From a virus, in the IMG/VR virus record IMGVR_UViG_3300008339_012138, positions 1 to 39,800 of that record: DNA of 39,800 bases. One strand, 5' to 3'. The position numbers and the translations under genes are program-made. Positions 1 to 6,996 of this stretch are shown here, piece after piece. Position 1 is the stretch's first letter; every line of letters starts with the position of its first letter. Under the pieces are notes generated by a model that saw only the letters and a program-made list of their open reading frames with translations, had not been told where the DNA came from and did no database searches.

Positions 1-2462
1 GCTAAATTTCCCTGATATGTTCCATCCCATGCTTGGTTTAGTTGATTAGATTGAAATATAAGTATTCCTGTTCTAGTATATACAACAAATCTTAATTCAC
101 TAACTAAATCTCCTCTTAATTCAAATACATCATTTAATCCATCTCTATCAGGAGTAAATGCTGTCGGTGCATAAATTAATGATAATGGATTTATTTCAAA
201 GCAATTCACAGTAGTGTCTGCACAAGATTCAATTCCCATAGTGTAAGTTGCTTCAGTAATTAATTCAACACAGTATCTTCCTGGTTGTAGATACCTATGA
301 GTTGGTTCATAATCTGTAGATATTTCTGAATCATCAAAATTCCAATAATAATTATCTCCATCCTCAGATAAATTTATAAATTCAAATACTGGGGATAATA
401 TGTCTATGGGATTAGATTGATTTGAATTAAATGCGGCTGATGGTGTTTTATTTATTAAAATATGGTTAGGTTTAACTAATGAATCAACACATCCTTTATC
501 AGTAATAGCTATTAGCCTTGCTGTAAATTGACCAGGTGAATCATAACATCGTTTAGTCTCTTCTCCAGTTTGAATTATACCAGGTTCTAAATTCCATTCA
601 TAAGTGTATAATGGATTAGGATCAATTACAAAAAAATTAATACAAGCAGGATGGCATTCACTGGTACTACTTTCGTCAAATAAAGCAGATGGTAATGGGT
701 TTACCACTACATTCAAAGTATGAGTTTGTTGGCATCCATTTGCATCAGTTAAAGTAGCAGTATACATTCCATCTGAGGGAGGATATACTATTGAACCATT
801 AACATCTTGATTAATATTATAGGTATTAGTCCAAACTATATTGTAAGGAGCAATTGCACTTTGTTGTGCCACTAACAGCTCTAACGGTTTACCAAAACAT
901 AATACCTCGTTATTATCTCCAGTTAATGTTATATTAAGAGGCTGATTTACATTTAAATCAAACATCTTAACACAACCATTATTATCAGTTACAATTAATT
1001 GATAGTATCCTGCACTCACATTAAATAAATCAGGGTTATTTATTAATGGGGCTGTGTTCCAAGAATAATCATATGGAGGAGTACCACCTAAAATATTAGC
1101 TGATATAGTTCCATCTGAGTATCCAAAGCAAGTTGGTTGAACTGAAACGAAAGTATTTTGAATATCTTGTAGTGGGCCTGTAATAGTTGCAATATTATCT
1201 AATATACATCCATTATCATCAATAATAGTAAGAGCATAATTATCTATAGCTAAATTATTAAATATTCCAGTAAGATTAGATAATGTATTGCAATGATATA
1301 TGTAAGGGGGGGTTCCTCCAATTCCCTCTATTTGAATTTGACCATTATTTGCATTATAACAGTCTACATTTGTAACAGTTAATTGATTATATTCTAATGG
1401 AGGTGGTTCTGTTATATTTACTCCAATGTTAGTAGTACATCCATTATCATCAGTTACTATTACATTATGTGCTCCAGCTGGTAAATTATTAAATATTCCA
1501 GTTAAATTGATTACACCATTTAGGTTGTAGGTATAAGGTAAAGCACCATTAATTGAGTTAATAGTGAAGCTACCATTATTTTCTCCAAAGCATACATTGT
1601 CTTGTTGAGTTGTAATATTATTTACTACAGTTGTATTTTCTCCAACTACAACATTGATAGGATTTCCAACACATCCTTCATCATCCTCTACTGTTACCAC
1701 ATAATTCCCAGCACCAATATTAGTTACTGGTATAGCAGAAGCAATTCCATTGACTGTATAGATGTAAGGTGCAGTACCTCCTACTGTTGTAATTGCAAAA
1801 GATCCATCATTAAATCCGCTACACGAGGCATCAATTATATTATTTGAACTAATAACAGGCAGCACATTACATCCTGTAACTGTACTTCCAGGTGATAATT
1901 CAGCAGGGTAAAGACCATTACATCCATTAGTACCCCAACTACCTGCAAATCCATCACTAACTGGAGATACTTGTATTGATAGTGAGTTACCAACTGTAGG
2001 TCCTACTACTATAGTAAAGCATAAAGTCCAAGGTCCAGTTCCAAAGTCTCCCCAATCATCTGTAGTTTGGCCGTTAGTGTTTAAGTCAAAAAAGAAACCA
2101 GGCCCAAATTGATTTCCACCTCCACCTGAGGAAGCAGGATTACCATTAAATGTTCCTGGTATCCATAACCATTGGCCTCCTGATCCATTTCCTCCATTAT
2201 TTGCTGGGTATGTTGTAGGAGTTAATGTTGTTAAATCCCAACCAGGTCCTAAATTAAGATCAAATCCTTCTAGCCAATTGGTACCTATTCCAGTATTCCA
2301 ATTGTTATAGGTTATACAAAATTGGACTGTTGTTCCAGGAGCGTACCCCCCATTAACAGGGGCAGGATTAACATTGAAATTTTCTGTGCCCATGCAATCG
2401 TTTTGAGCACTTAAAACTAATGAGATTAATATTAACCCTATTAAAAGAAATAACCTTTTCAT
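1..2462 (-). CDS. SprB-like secreted adhesin with T9SS type B sorting domain (C-terminus cut by window edge)
   Basis: Open from ATG at 2462 to the window edge, at least 820 residues. Residues 1-20 are a signal peptide (MKRLFLLIGLILISLVLSAQ, cleavage likely after LSA). Residues 21-200 form a Gly/Asn/Trp-rich beta domain. Residues 204-588 hold about five SprB-type repeats with the pattern Cys-x-G-x-N/D-x-G, then GGTPPYIY, then VTDDNGC. Two PKD-like domains follow. From about residue 755 there is a gliding-motility/T9SS type B C-terminal domain (APTAFTPDRDGLNDVF), whose last part lies outside the window. In Bacteroidetes such proteins are exported by Sec, passed through the T9SS and attached at the surface; SprB itself is the mobile gliding adhesin. 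A phage copy suggests display on the infected cell. A virion role is less likely given the signal peptide. The family call is secure; the role is inference. Confidence 0.9.
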   Translation of the reverse strand, partial: MKRLFLLIGLILISLVLSAQNDCMGTENFNVNPAPVNGGYAPGTTVQFCITYNNWNTGIGTNWLEGFDLNLGPGWDLTTLTPTTYPANNGGNGSGGQWLWIPGTFNGNPASSGGGGNQFGPGFFFDLNTNGQTTDDWGDFGTGPWTLCFTIVVGPTVGNSLSIQVSPVSDGFAGSWGTNGCNGLYPAELSPGSTVTGCNVLPVISSNNIIDASCSGFNDGSFAITTVGGTAPYIYTVNGIASAIPVTNIGAGNYVVTVEDDEGCVGNPINVVVGENTTVVNNITTQQDNVCFGENNGSFTINSINGALPYTYNLNGVINLTGIFNNLPAGAHNVIVTDDNGCTTNIGVNITEPPPLEYNQLTVTNVDCYNANNGQIQIEGIGGTPPYIYHCNTLSNLTGIFNNLAIDNYALTIIDDNGCILDNIATITGPLQDIQNTFVSVQPTCFGYSDGTISANILGGTPPYDYSWNTAPLINNPDLFNVSAGYYQLIVTDNNGCVKMFDLNVNQPLNITLTGDNNEVLCFGKPLELLVAQQSAIAPYNIVWTNTYNINQDVNGSIVYPPSDGMYTATLTDANGCQQTHTLNVVVNPLPSALFDESSTSECHPACINFFVIDPNPLYTYEWNLEPGIIQTGEETKRCYDSPGQFTARLIAITDKGCVDSLVKPNHILINKTPSAAFNSNQSNPIDILSPVFEFINLSEDGDNYYWNFDDSEISTDYEPTHRYLQPGRYCVELITEATYTMGIESCADTTVNCFEINPLSLIYAPTAFTPDRDGLNDVFELRGDLVSELRFVVYTRTGILIFQSNQLNQAWDGTYQGNL
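700..1850 (-). repeat. Tandem SprB-type repeats, about 233 bp per unit, inside the adhesin gene
   Basis: On the plus strand near-identical blocks resembling ACATCCATTATCATC occur at about 732, 971, 1206, 1437 and 1671. The spacing is 239, 235, 231 and 234 bp. Each block encodes the Asp-x-Asn-Gly-Cys end of one SprB-type unit, so the period is about 78 residues. The conservation reflects repeated protein domains. The DNA similarity could also let the array shrink or grow by recombination. Confidence 0.8.
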
Positions 2463-2477
2463 AAGCGGTTTTTATGA

Positions 2478-2485
2478 TAAATATA
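2478..2485 (-). promoter_or_regulatory. Possible -7 element for the adhesin gene
   Basis: TATATTTA on the minus strand lies directly after the mgsA stop and 15 bp before the adhesin ATG at 2462. It matches the -7 element seen at better-supported promoters in this window. No TTG is present at the usual 19-20 bp upstream, so this is only a candidate. Confidence 0.3.
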
Positions 2486-2863
2486 CTATTCTATAACACT
2501 TTTTCGTTTCAAACTTGATATAACTAGTTTTGCTGTATTGTAGTTTGTTGCTAATGGTATATCGTATACGTTACAAATCCTTAGTAACATATTCACGTCT
2601 ACTTGGTGTGGATGAACATCTAAAGGATCTATAAAAAATATAACACCATCAATCTTACCTTCAGTAATTAAAGTAGCTATTTGAGCATCACCTCCTAAAG
2701 GACCTGATTTCATTTTTGTAACTTGTAAACCAGCGTGTTCAACGTGTGTACCTGTAGTTCCAGTTGCAACTATGTCTACTTTTTTAAAGAAATCTAGGCG
2801 CTTCATAACGAAAGCAACCATGTCTGCCTTTTTACCATCGTGGGCAATAAGTGCTATTGTCAT
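2486..2863 (-). CDS. mgsA: Methylglyoxal synthase
   Basis: A 125-residue protein that should convert dihydroxyacetone phosphate to methylglyoxal and phosphate in the cytoplasm. The family's active-site landmarks are present: His8-Asp9 with Lys11/12 near the N-terminus, ATGTTGT at 33-39 for phosphate binding, SGPLGGD with the catalytic-type Asp59, and FFIDPLD...PH..DV with Asp80, His86 and Asp89. Length is close to that of bacterial MgsA, which carries a slightly longer N-terminus. I start at ATG 2863 because homology begins there. A longer in-frame start at 2908 would lie inside a hairpin and upstream of the promoter. It has its own promoter (2879-2908) and is followed by the adhesin gene. 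This enzyme is unusual in a phage; its benefit is unknown. Confidence 0.92.
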   Translation of the reverse strand: MTIALIAHDGKKADMVAFVMKRLDFFKKVDIVATGTTGTHVEHAGLQVTKMKSGPLGGDAQIATLITEGKIDGVIFFIDPLDVHPHQVDVNMLLRICNVYDIPLATNYNTAKLVISSLKRKSVIE

Positions 2864-2878
2864 AACTTTTATTTGGGG

Positions 2879-2908
2879 TAAATATAAAAAAAAAGCTTGC
2901 ATTTGCAA
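2879..2908 (-). promoter_or_regulatory. Bacteroidetes-type promoter for mgsA, overlapping a hairpin
   Basis: On the minus strand TTG (2906-2908) is followed after 19 bp by TATATTTA (2879-2886), then 15 bp to the ATG at 2863. This fits the Bacteroidetes sigma consensus TTTG / TAnnTTTG. The spacer is mostly a hairpin plus a T run. Confidence 0.7.
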
Positions 2909-2912
2909 GCTT
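2893..2912 (-). terminator. Rho-independent terminator after the 2940-3503 gene
   Basis: On the minus strand an 8 bp stem AAGCTTGC / GCAAGCTT with an AAAT loop runs into nine T residues, 28 bp after the stop codon at 2940. It is a classic intrinsic terminator. It overlaps the spacer of the mgsA promoter. Confidence 0.85.
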
Positions 2913-2939
2913 AATTTAAAATATATTTATAGAACTTAT

Positions 2940-3503
2940 TTAACTTCGTATTAAATTTAATTTTATTTGTTCATCACACCAAGATGAAAATTCTTCTAAT
3001 GTTTTTTGAATAAATTCTTGGAATTCTGATATATTGTCAGCGGTATAATATTTTTCTCTGCTATATGAGGTCTCACCAGGGCCAAGAACTGTAATATAAT
3101 ATTTAGGTGTTTTAGATTCAGATCCATCTGGGAGTAGAGTTGATTTAAAAAATCTTATTATTCTTTTTTCCATTTTTTTATTTTCTAAAGATAAAACACA
3201 CATAGGATCATCTGGGGGTGATAATTTTATATATGGGCGAAGTTTTTTAACATTTTCTTTTTCAGAAAAATCTTTAACAAGTTTACATTCTTCATCACTT
3301 AAAGGGGAAAGTTTTTCTCCATTAGCTAAAACAGCAGAGTTAGGTTCTTTTACACTATACATGTTTTGTTGGTTTATTTCTTTAACACCTTCATTTAACT
3401 GTGACTTAGTAATGATGCCCGCAAGTTTTTGCATTCTTCTGAATTCTTCAGATATAATTTGTTTTTTCATTTTGTTAAGTATTTTGTTATAAATATCATT
3501 CAT
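2940..3503 (-). CDS. Unknown protein with a capsid-targeting-like leader
   Basis: 187 residues, no known enzymatic family recognised. The N-terminus carries EFRRMQKLAGIITKSQLNE (residues 20-38) and ends in Leu-Asn-Glu followed by Gly. T4 prohead protease cuts after Leu/Ile-x-Glu, and T4 internal proteins carry short basic/hydrophobic leaders that end in this way. The protein may therefore be packaged into the prohead and trimmed. This is inference. The rest is mixed and charged (GLU/LYS-rich, PDDPMCVLSLENKK region) with no membrane segment. ATG at 3470 (MKKQIISEEF) is an equally good start and would put the motif close to the N-terminus. The 3503 start overlaps the upstream gene by 8 bp. A terminator follows. 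Confidence 0.7.
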   Translation of the reverse strand: MNDIYNKILNKMKKQIISEEFRRMQKLAGIITKSQLNEGVKEINQQNMYSVKEPNSAVLANGEKLSPLSDEECKLVKDFSEKENVKKLRPYIKLSPPDDPMCVLSLENKKMEKRIIRFFKSTLLPDGSESKTPKYYITVLGPGETSYSREKYYTADNISEFQEFIQKTLEEFSSWCDEQIKLNLIRS

Positions 3504-3696
3504 CTTCTAATCCATCCATCAAAGTAACATCCCAATCTTCATCATCAGTACGTTCAAATGCACCATCAGGTCCAATTTGAAAATCATCTGAAACATATAT
3601 ATCCCATAGCTTTTTATCCATCCATTCATCATAAGTTAATGTTGATGTTGGATTTTCTTTGAGGTAGTTTTGGTATTGGGTTTCGAGGGTTGCCAT
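3496..3696 (-). CDS. Small acidic protein of unknown function
   Basis: 66 residues, strongly acidic in the C-terminal half (DDEDWDVTLMDGLEDE). An N-terminal segment LTYDEWMDKKLWDIYV contains a Tyr-Asp-Glu-Trp core. No family recognised. The start is preceded by the recurrent AGTTATG context and lies 2 bp after the thymidylate synthase stop. Its 3' end overlaps the next gene by 8 bp, so it is probably in the thyA operon. Confidence 0.65.
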   Translation of the reverse strand: MATLETQYQNYLKENPTSTLTYDEWMDKKLWDIYVSDDFQIGPDGAFERTDDEDWDVTLMDGLEDE

Positions 3697-3698
3697 AA

Positions 3699-4901
3699 CT
3701 AATTTGATAAAGGTGCTTTAATTGTTGGATGCGATTGATAGTTTTCTAAAATAACATCATTAACTGAGGAACAGAATATACCATCTCTAACGTGTACTGT
3801 TGGTAGTGGATATGGTTCTCTTGTTCGTTTTGGAACATCTTGTTGGTCTAACTCAAAATCTTTCCAATCAGTTTTACAATCTCGTTTATTTCCACCACAA
3901 CGATTAATAAAATGCCATTCATTTCGTTCTTCAGTAGTCATCTCTCTACCAATCTGTTCTTTGGCTTGTTCAATGTGGTTTGAATATAAGTGTACATCAC
4001 CTAAGTTTCCAATTAATTCATCAGGTACCATATTTACTTCATCTGCAATCATTGTAAGTAATAATCCATAACTAGCAATGTTGAATGGTAAACCTAAGAA
4101 TGTATCTACTGAACGTTGATTCCACATTAAAGAGATTGCTCTGGTTGGGATTTTATATGGAGTGTTATCTATATTTGTTGGTACCATCATATCCGCTAAA
4201 GGTCCATATTTTTCTTTCCAAATAGGTAAAGCTAATTTATGACGCTCTTCTAAACTCAACTCTCTTGTATAAACTTGAAATCCATAATGACAAGGTGGAA
4301 GAACCATTTGGTCTAATTCTCCAACATTCCAAGCATTAACCATTAATCGTCTTGAGTCTGGGTTTGTTTTGAGGTCGTTGATTAGGTTTGCGATTTGGTC
4401 TATATACAATTCATCTTTATTAAAATCTTTTAACGAGCACCAACCTTCGTTATTTTTCCAAACATCATCTTCAACAATAAATGAATCGCTCTTTTTCCAA
4501 CTTCTCCATTGCTTACCATAAATTGGACCTAATTCACCCCACTTCTCTTCCCATTCTTTATCGTTTTTAATATGTTCAATAAAATCCTCTTTACTCTTTG
4601 GCCATCTAACTTCATCACTATTTACATATCGCTTATAAGCATCTCCATCCCAAATATGACAATCATTATCAACAAGGTATTTGATGTTGGTATCACCTTT
4701 TAAAAACCATAGTAATTCAACTACCATAGTTTTCCAAGCCATTTTCTTGGTTGTAAGTAGTGGAAATCCATCAGACATTTTATGACGGATTTGTCTACCA
4801 AACACACTTAGTGTACCTGTGCCTGTTCTGTCGGATTTTTCAACTCCATTGTCAAGTATGTCTTGTAAGAGTGCTTGATACCTATAATCAATTGTATTCA
4901 T
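3699..4901 (-). CDS. thyA: Thymidylate synthase, enlarged form
   Basis: Converts dUMP to dTMP with methylene-tetrahydrofolate as methyl donor, supplying thymidine for this AT-rich genome. Visible motifs are RTGTGTLSVFG (25-35), CHIWDGDAY (81-89), the dUMP-binding Arg pair SRRL (183-186), the catalytic Cys204 in LPPCHYGFQ, NQRSVDTFLGLPFN and GDVHLYSNH. At 400 residues it is far longer than E. coli ThyA (264). Extra blocks sit before the Arg pair (about residues 95-170), just after the catalytic Cys region (ELSLEERHKLALP onward) and in the C-terminal third (NRCGGNKRDCKTDW). All core residues are present, so an active enzyme is expected. It follows the 4903-5151 gene by 1 bp. Confidence 0.96.
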   Translation of the reverse strand: MNTIDYRYQALLQDILDNGVEKSDRTGTGTLSVFGRQIRHKMSDGFPLLTTKKMAWKTMVVELLWFLKGDTNIKYLVDNDCHIWDGDAYKRYVNSDEVRWPKSKEDFIEHIKNDKEWEEKWGELGPIYGKQWRSWKKSDSFIVEDDVWKNNEGWCSLKDFNKDELYIDQIANLINDLKTNPDSRRLMVNAWNVGELDQMVLPPCHYGFQVYTRELSLEERHKLALPIWKEKYGPLADMMVPTNIDNTPYKIPTRAISLMWNQRSVDTFLGLPFNIASYGLLLTMIADEVNMVPDELIGNLGDVHLYSNHIEQAKEQIGREMTTEERNEWHFINRCGGNKRDCKTDWKDFELDQQDVPKRTREPYPLPTVHVRDGIFCSSVNDVILENYQSHPTIKAPLSN

Positions 4902-4902
4902 A

Positions 4903-5151
4903 TTAATCTTCTAAATTTAAACCATAACCATTAAGTATGTCTCGGATCTCTTCTCTAATCTTATCCGCAACATCCATTTCCTCACCACTAGCTTCTTTGC
5001 TTCGATTAGTGATACTGACACCATGTTTAACAGTACTGCGTAGAATCTGATCTAGATCCCACATAGCCATTTTCCACTTCATAGCATCTAATGCTACTCT
5101 TGCATCTTGTGATTCTTCAACTGAATCGAACTCTATTATAATTTTTCCCAT
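4903..5151 (-). CDS. Small phage protein of unknown function
   Basis: 82 residues. It starts with a beta strand (KIIIEFDS) followed by a long predicted helix with Met and Trp (AMKWKMAMWDLDQILR) and a charged helical tail. This resembles short conserved proteins I associate with T4-like phages, but no function is known to me. It is tightly packed between the 5153 gene and thyA. Confidence 0.65.
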   Translation of the reverse strand: MGKIIIEFDSVEESQDARVALDAMKWKMAMWDLDQILRSTVKHGVSITNRSKEASGEEMDVADKIREEIRDILNGYGLNLED

Positions 5152-5152
5152 G

Positions 5153-5350
5153 TTAATAGTCTTGATATATTTTTATTCCAAAGTCCCAAAATAGAAAGTT
5201 TATATACACTCCCCACCAATCACCATGTACATCGCTAGTGATAAAATGATACTTATTTCGCTCAACACGTAGTGTAGGTATGATAGTACAGTCCCAACAC
5301 CAATTATCGTTGATAATTTTATTGAATAAAAAACCTATTTTATATTTCAT
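5153..5350 (-). CDS. Small aromatic-rich protein of unknown function
   Basis: 65 residues, rich in Trp, Tyr and Phe (NWCWDC, HGDWWGVYINFLFWDFG). The hydrophobic part is broken by charged residues, so it looks like a compact beta fold more than a membrane protein. No family recognised. Its ATG lies only 4 bp downstream of a TATCTTTA promoter element, which would give a nearly leaderless transcript. Confidence 0.6.
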   Translation of the reverse strand: MKYKIGFLFNKIINDNWCWDCTIIPTLRVERNKYHFITSDVHGDWWGVYINFLFWDFGIKIYQDY

Positions 5351-5354
5351 GATG

Positions 5355-5386
5355 TAAAGATACGAAAAAAATCCTATTTAAACCAG
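5355..5386 (-). promoter_or_regulatory. Promoter immediately before the 5153-5350 gene
   Basis: Minus strand TTTCGTATCTTTA with the -7 element TATCTTTA at 5355-5362. A degenerate -33 element CTGG begins at 5386, about 21 bp upstream, inside the end of the preceding gene. The ATG at 5350 is only 4 bp from the -7 element. Confidence 0.5.
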
Positions 5387-5778
5387 CTAAAATTAGCCAT
5401 TTTGTTTCTTAATGGATAATACCACTCGTACCTAAAAAAGTTACCCCATTTAAAATGTTCATCAACATCTTCAATAAACCTAAGTAAATAAGTACCCAAT
5501 TCTGCTAATTCATCCTCAGTTGGGTTTTTAACATAAGGATGATCTGTAAATTTACTATGGTTTTGGTGATAATATTTTTTAACATCATCTAAAGTTTTAA
5601 ATAACCCATTTTCCATTAATTCACCATAAGTAATATAGTATGATGGAAAATCACATATTTCAAATGTTTGGACATATTTTAGCTTTTTAGTGGGAAATTT
5701 AAACTCGCAAACTGTTTCTTCTTCTAAAGAAGACCAAAATGTATACCAGGTACTATAACTCCAACGTGAATAGCTCAT
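5374..5778 (-). CDS. Unknown phage protein with MSYSRWS start
   Basis: 134 residues. The N-terminus is Ser/Trp/Tyr-rich (MSYSRWSYSTWYTFW), a start style I associate with phage proteins of unknown function. The rest is soluble, with ICDFPSYYITYGEL and an aromatic C-terminus. No catalytic motif seen. It overlaps the upstream gene by 26 bp, which suggests translational coupling. The start is favoured by the distinctive N-terminus. Confidence 0.65.
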   Translation of the reverse strand: MSYSRWSYSTWYTFWSSLEEETVCEFKFPTKKLKYVQTFEICDFPSYYITYGELMENGLFKTLDDVKKYYHQNHSKFTDHPYVKNPTEDELAELGTYLLRFIEDVDEHFKWGNFFRYEWYYPLRNKMANFSWFK

Positions 5779-6040
5779 AAACTGAATTTGTGGTTTTAAA
5801 CTTTGTATAGTTTTCTTTTTGCTCTAAAATTTCAGTAATTATAGTTGTTAACCAAGTGTAGCTCATGTAGTGAGGATCTATAATTAATGATCTCTCTACT
5901 TTAGGTTCATCGTGGGCTGAATTGAAGGTTCCGTTTTCATTCCAGTCAATCCACCTAATCTTTTCACCTTCTAAGGTTAAATTATCACGCTCACGAACTA
6001 ACTTATACTTTTTAGGATTGGATTGTTCTTCTGCTATCAT
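5753..6040 (-). CDS. Unknown small protein
   Basis: 95 residues, soluble and charged, with HYMSYTWLTTIITEILEQ as the best-defined helical stretch. No family recognised. The start has the AGTTATG context, 3 bp after the stop of the 6044-6358 gene. Its end runs 26 bp into the following gene. Confidence 0.6.
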   Translation of the reverse strand: MIAEEQSNPKKYKLVRERDNLTLEGEKIRWIDWNENGTFNSAHDEPKVERSLIIDPHYMSYTWLTTIITEILEQKENYTKFKTTNSVYELFTLEL

Positions 6041-6043
6041 AAC

Positions 6044-6358
6044 TTATTGTTGTTTCCAAATAACTTCATCTTTGTTTTTAGTCCAATAGATTCTAAAATC
6101 AGCATCGTATCTGTCTTTGGTAAAATAAACCTTTGTTCCTCTAGAATACCATGGGGGAGCTAAATAAATAAAACCTGGTTTGGTGATTTCATACTCATAT
6201 TCAACTGAATAGGCAATTATATCTGCTTCTGCTTTGTTGTTGGTTTCATATACTTTGTATAAAGCCTGATATTGATTTCGCACCGGCTTCCATATTTGCC
6301 CATTGACATTTAAATATAAAAATAATAAAACCGCTATACAAAGTAGTATTTTATTCAT
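6044..6358 (-). CDS. Small secreted protein, DUF6150-like
   Basis: 104 residues. The N-terminus MNKILLCIAVLLFLYLNVNG is a signal peptide, so the mature protein should act outside the cytoplasmic membrane. The remainder has repeated short units of the type ADIIAYSVEYEYE and YDADFRIYWTKNKDE. This resembles the small DUF6150 family of Bacteroidetes and phages; the role is unknown. I use ATG 6358 because it begins the signal peptide and overlaps the upstream stop by 8 bp, like other junctions here. A longer start at 6391 would add MDLLILDLLMR. Confidence 0.65.
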   Translation of the reverse strand: MNKILLCIAVLLFLYLNVNGQIWKPVRNQYQALYKVYETNNKAEADIIAYSVEYEYEITKPGFIYLAPPWYSRGTKVYFTKDRYDADFRIYWTKNKDEVIWKQQ

Positions 6359-6536
6359 CCTCATTAACAGGTCTAAAATTAGTAAATCCACCTAATTCTT
6401 TAATGTATTTTTTCTTTAATTTAGTATTAAACACTTCTGCTGAAGGGTTATTGAATTTTTGTTTCCTGGGTGTTTTAAGTGTTCTACGATACACCTCTAG
6501 GCATTCTAGTTTTTGTAAATTTGTTGTTTTGCTCAT
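6351..6536 (-). CDS. Small basic protein of unknown function
   Basis: 61 residues, Lys/Arg-rich in the middle (RRTLKTPRKQKFNN, KLKKKYIKELGG), acidic at the very end. It might bind nucleic acid, but nothing diagnostic is visible. The start shows the AGTTATG context and lies 2 bp after the previous stop. Confidence 0.55.
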   Translation of the reverse strand: MSKTTNLQKLECLEVYRRTLKTPRKQKFNNPSAEVFNTKLKKKYIKELGGFTNFRPVNEDE

Positions 6537-6538
6537 AA

Positions 6539-6835
6539 CTATTTTTTTAAGATTTCAATTGCTTCTGTTATTTCAGTACATTTTTCGTACATTTCTTTTT
6601 CTACAAAATATTTTAAGTTAGTTTCTAATGTTTCAGCAAAGTATTTCCTATCCAAAGTCAAATCATACACTGATTCATCTTCTACAAAATTAACAGATAG
6701 GATATGAACATTATTTTTTTTAGTGGTTAGGTTCTCCAAAATAGCATTAACTATTGCTTCTGCTATTTTAAAATCCTTTTTATCAAGCATTTCTTGAAAT
6801 TCATCACTATTATTTAGGGTTAATTCTAAGGCCAT
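6539..6835 (-). CDS. Unknown phage protein, mostly helical
   Basis: 98 residues. The order is an N-terminal strand and helix (LNNSDEFQEMLDKKDFKIAE), a central strand (NNVHILSVNF) and a C-terminal helix with YEKCTEITEAIEILKK. It resembles short proteins I associate with T4-like phages, of unknown role. I choose ATG 6835; a TTG two codons upstream (6841) is possible but overlaps the preceding stop and is a weaker codon. Confidence 0.6.
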   Translation of the reverse strand: MALELTLNNSDEFQEMLDKKDFKIAEAIVNAILENLTTKKNNVHILSVNFVEDESVYDLTLDRKYFAETLETNLKYFVEKEMYEKCTEITEAIEILKK

Positions 6836-6837
6836 GA

Positions 6838-6996
6838 TCAAAATAAATTTAGATAATCTTTATTAATTGTTTTATTTTTTAGCTTCTGATTTTTTTCATC
6901 TTTTTTCAATATATCATTAGCTAATTTTTCTAAATGTTTTTCCTTAGCTCTTTGAAAATCAGTTACTACTTCTGTATGTTTTTTATTCTTTTTCAT
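6838..6996 (-). CDS. Short Lys-rich coiled protein, 52 residues
   Basis: An ORF of 52 codons, MKKNKKHTEVVTDFQRAKEK at the start, then an almost continuous Lys/Glu/Leu helix and LNLF at the end. The ATG overlaps the preceding stop in an ATGA junction. Its TGA is at 6838-6840, just upstream of the next start. Both junctions fit an operon gene. Function unknown; a small nucleic-acid or protein-binding helix is possible. Confidence 0.65.
   Translation of the reverse strand: MKKNKKHTEVVTDFQRAKEKHLEKLANDILKKDEKNQKLKNKTINKDYLNLF

Noticed and set aside
1602-1847. 81-codon plus-strand ORF in the adhesin gene
   Set aside because: It is antisense to SprB repeats and its Ser/Cys/Tyr/Ile-rich product has no motif.
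2864-2908. Longer N-terminus for methylglyoxal synthase (start at 2908)
   Set aside because: These 15 residues have no counterpart in the family, and the start lies inside the terminator stem and upstream of the promoter's -7 element.
2893-2912. Short inverted repeats as CRISPR or repeat-family units
   Set aside because: The three hairpins (2.9, 34.1, 36.35 kb) share geometry but not sequence, are single copies and follow stop codons.
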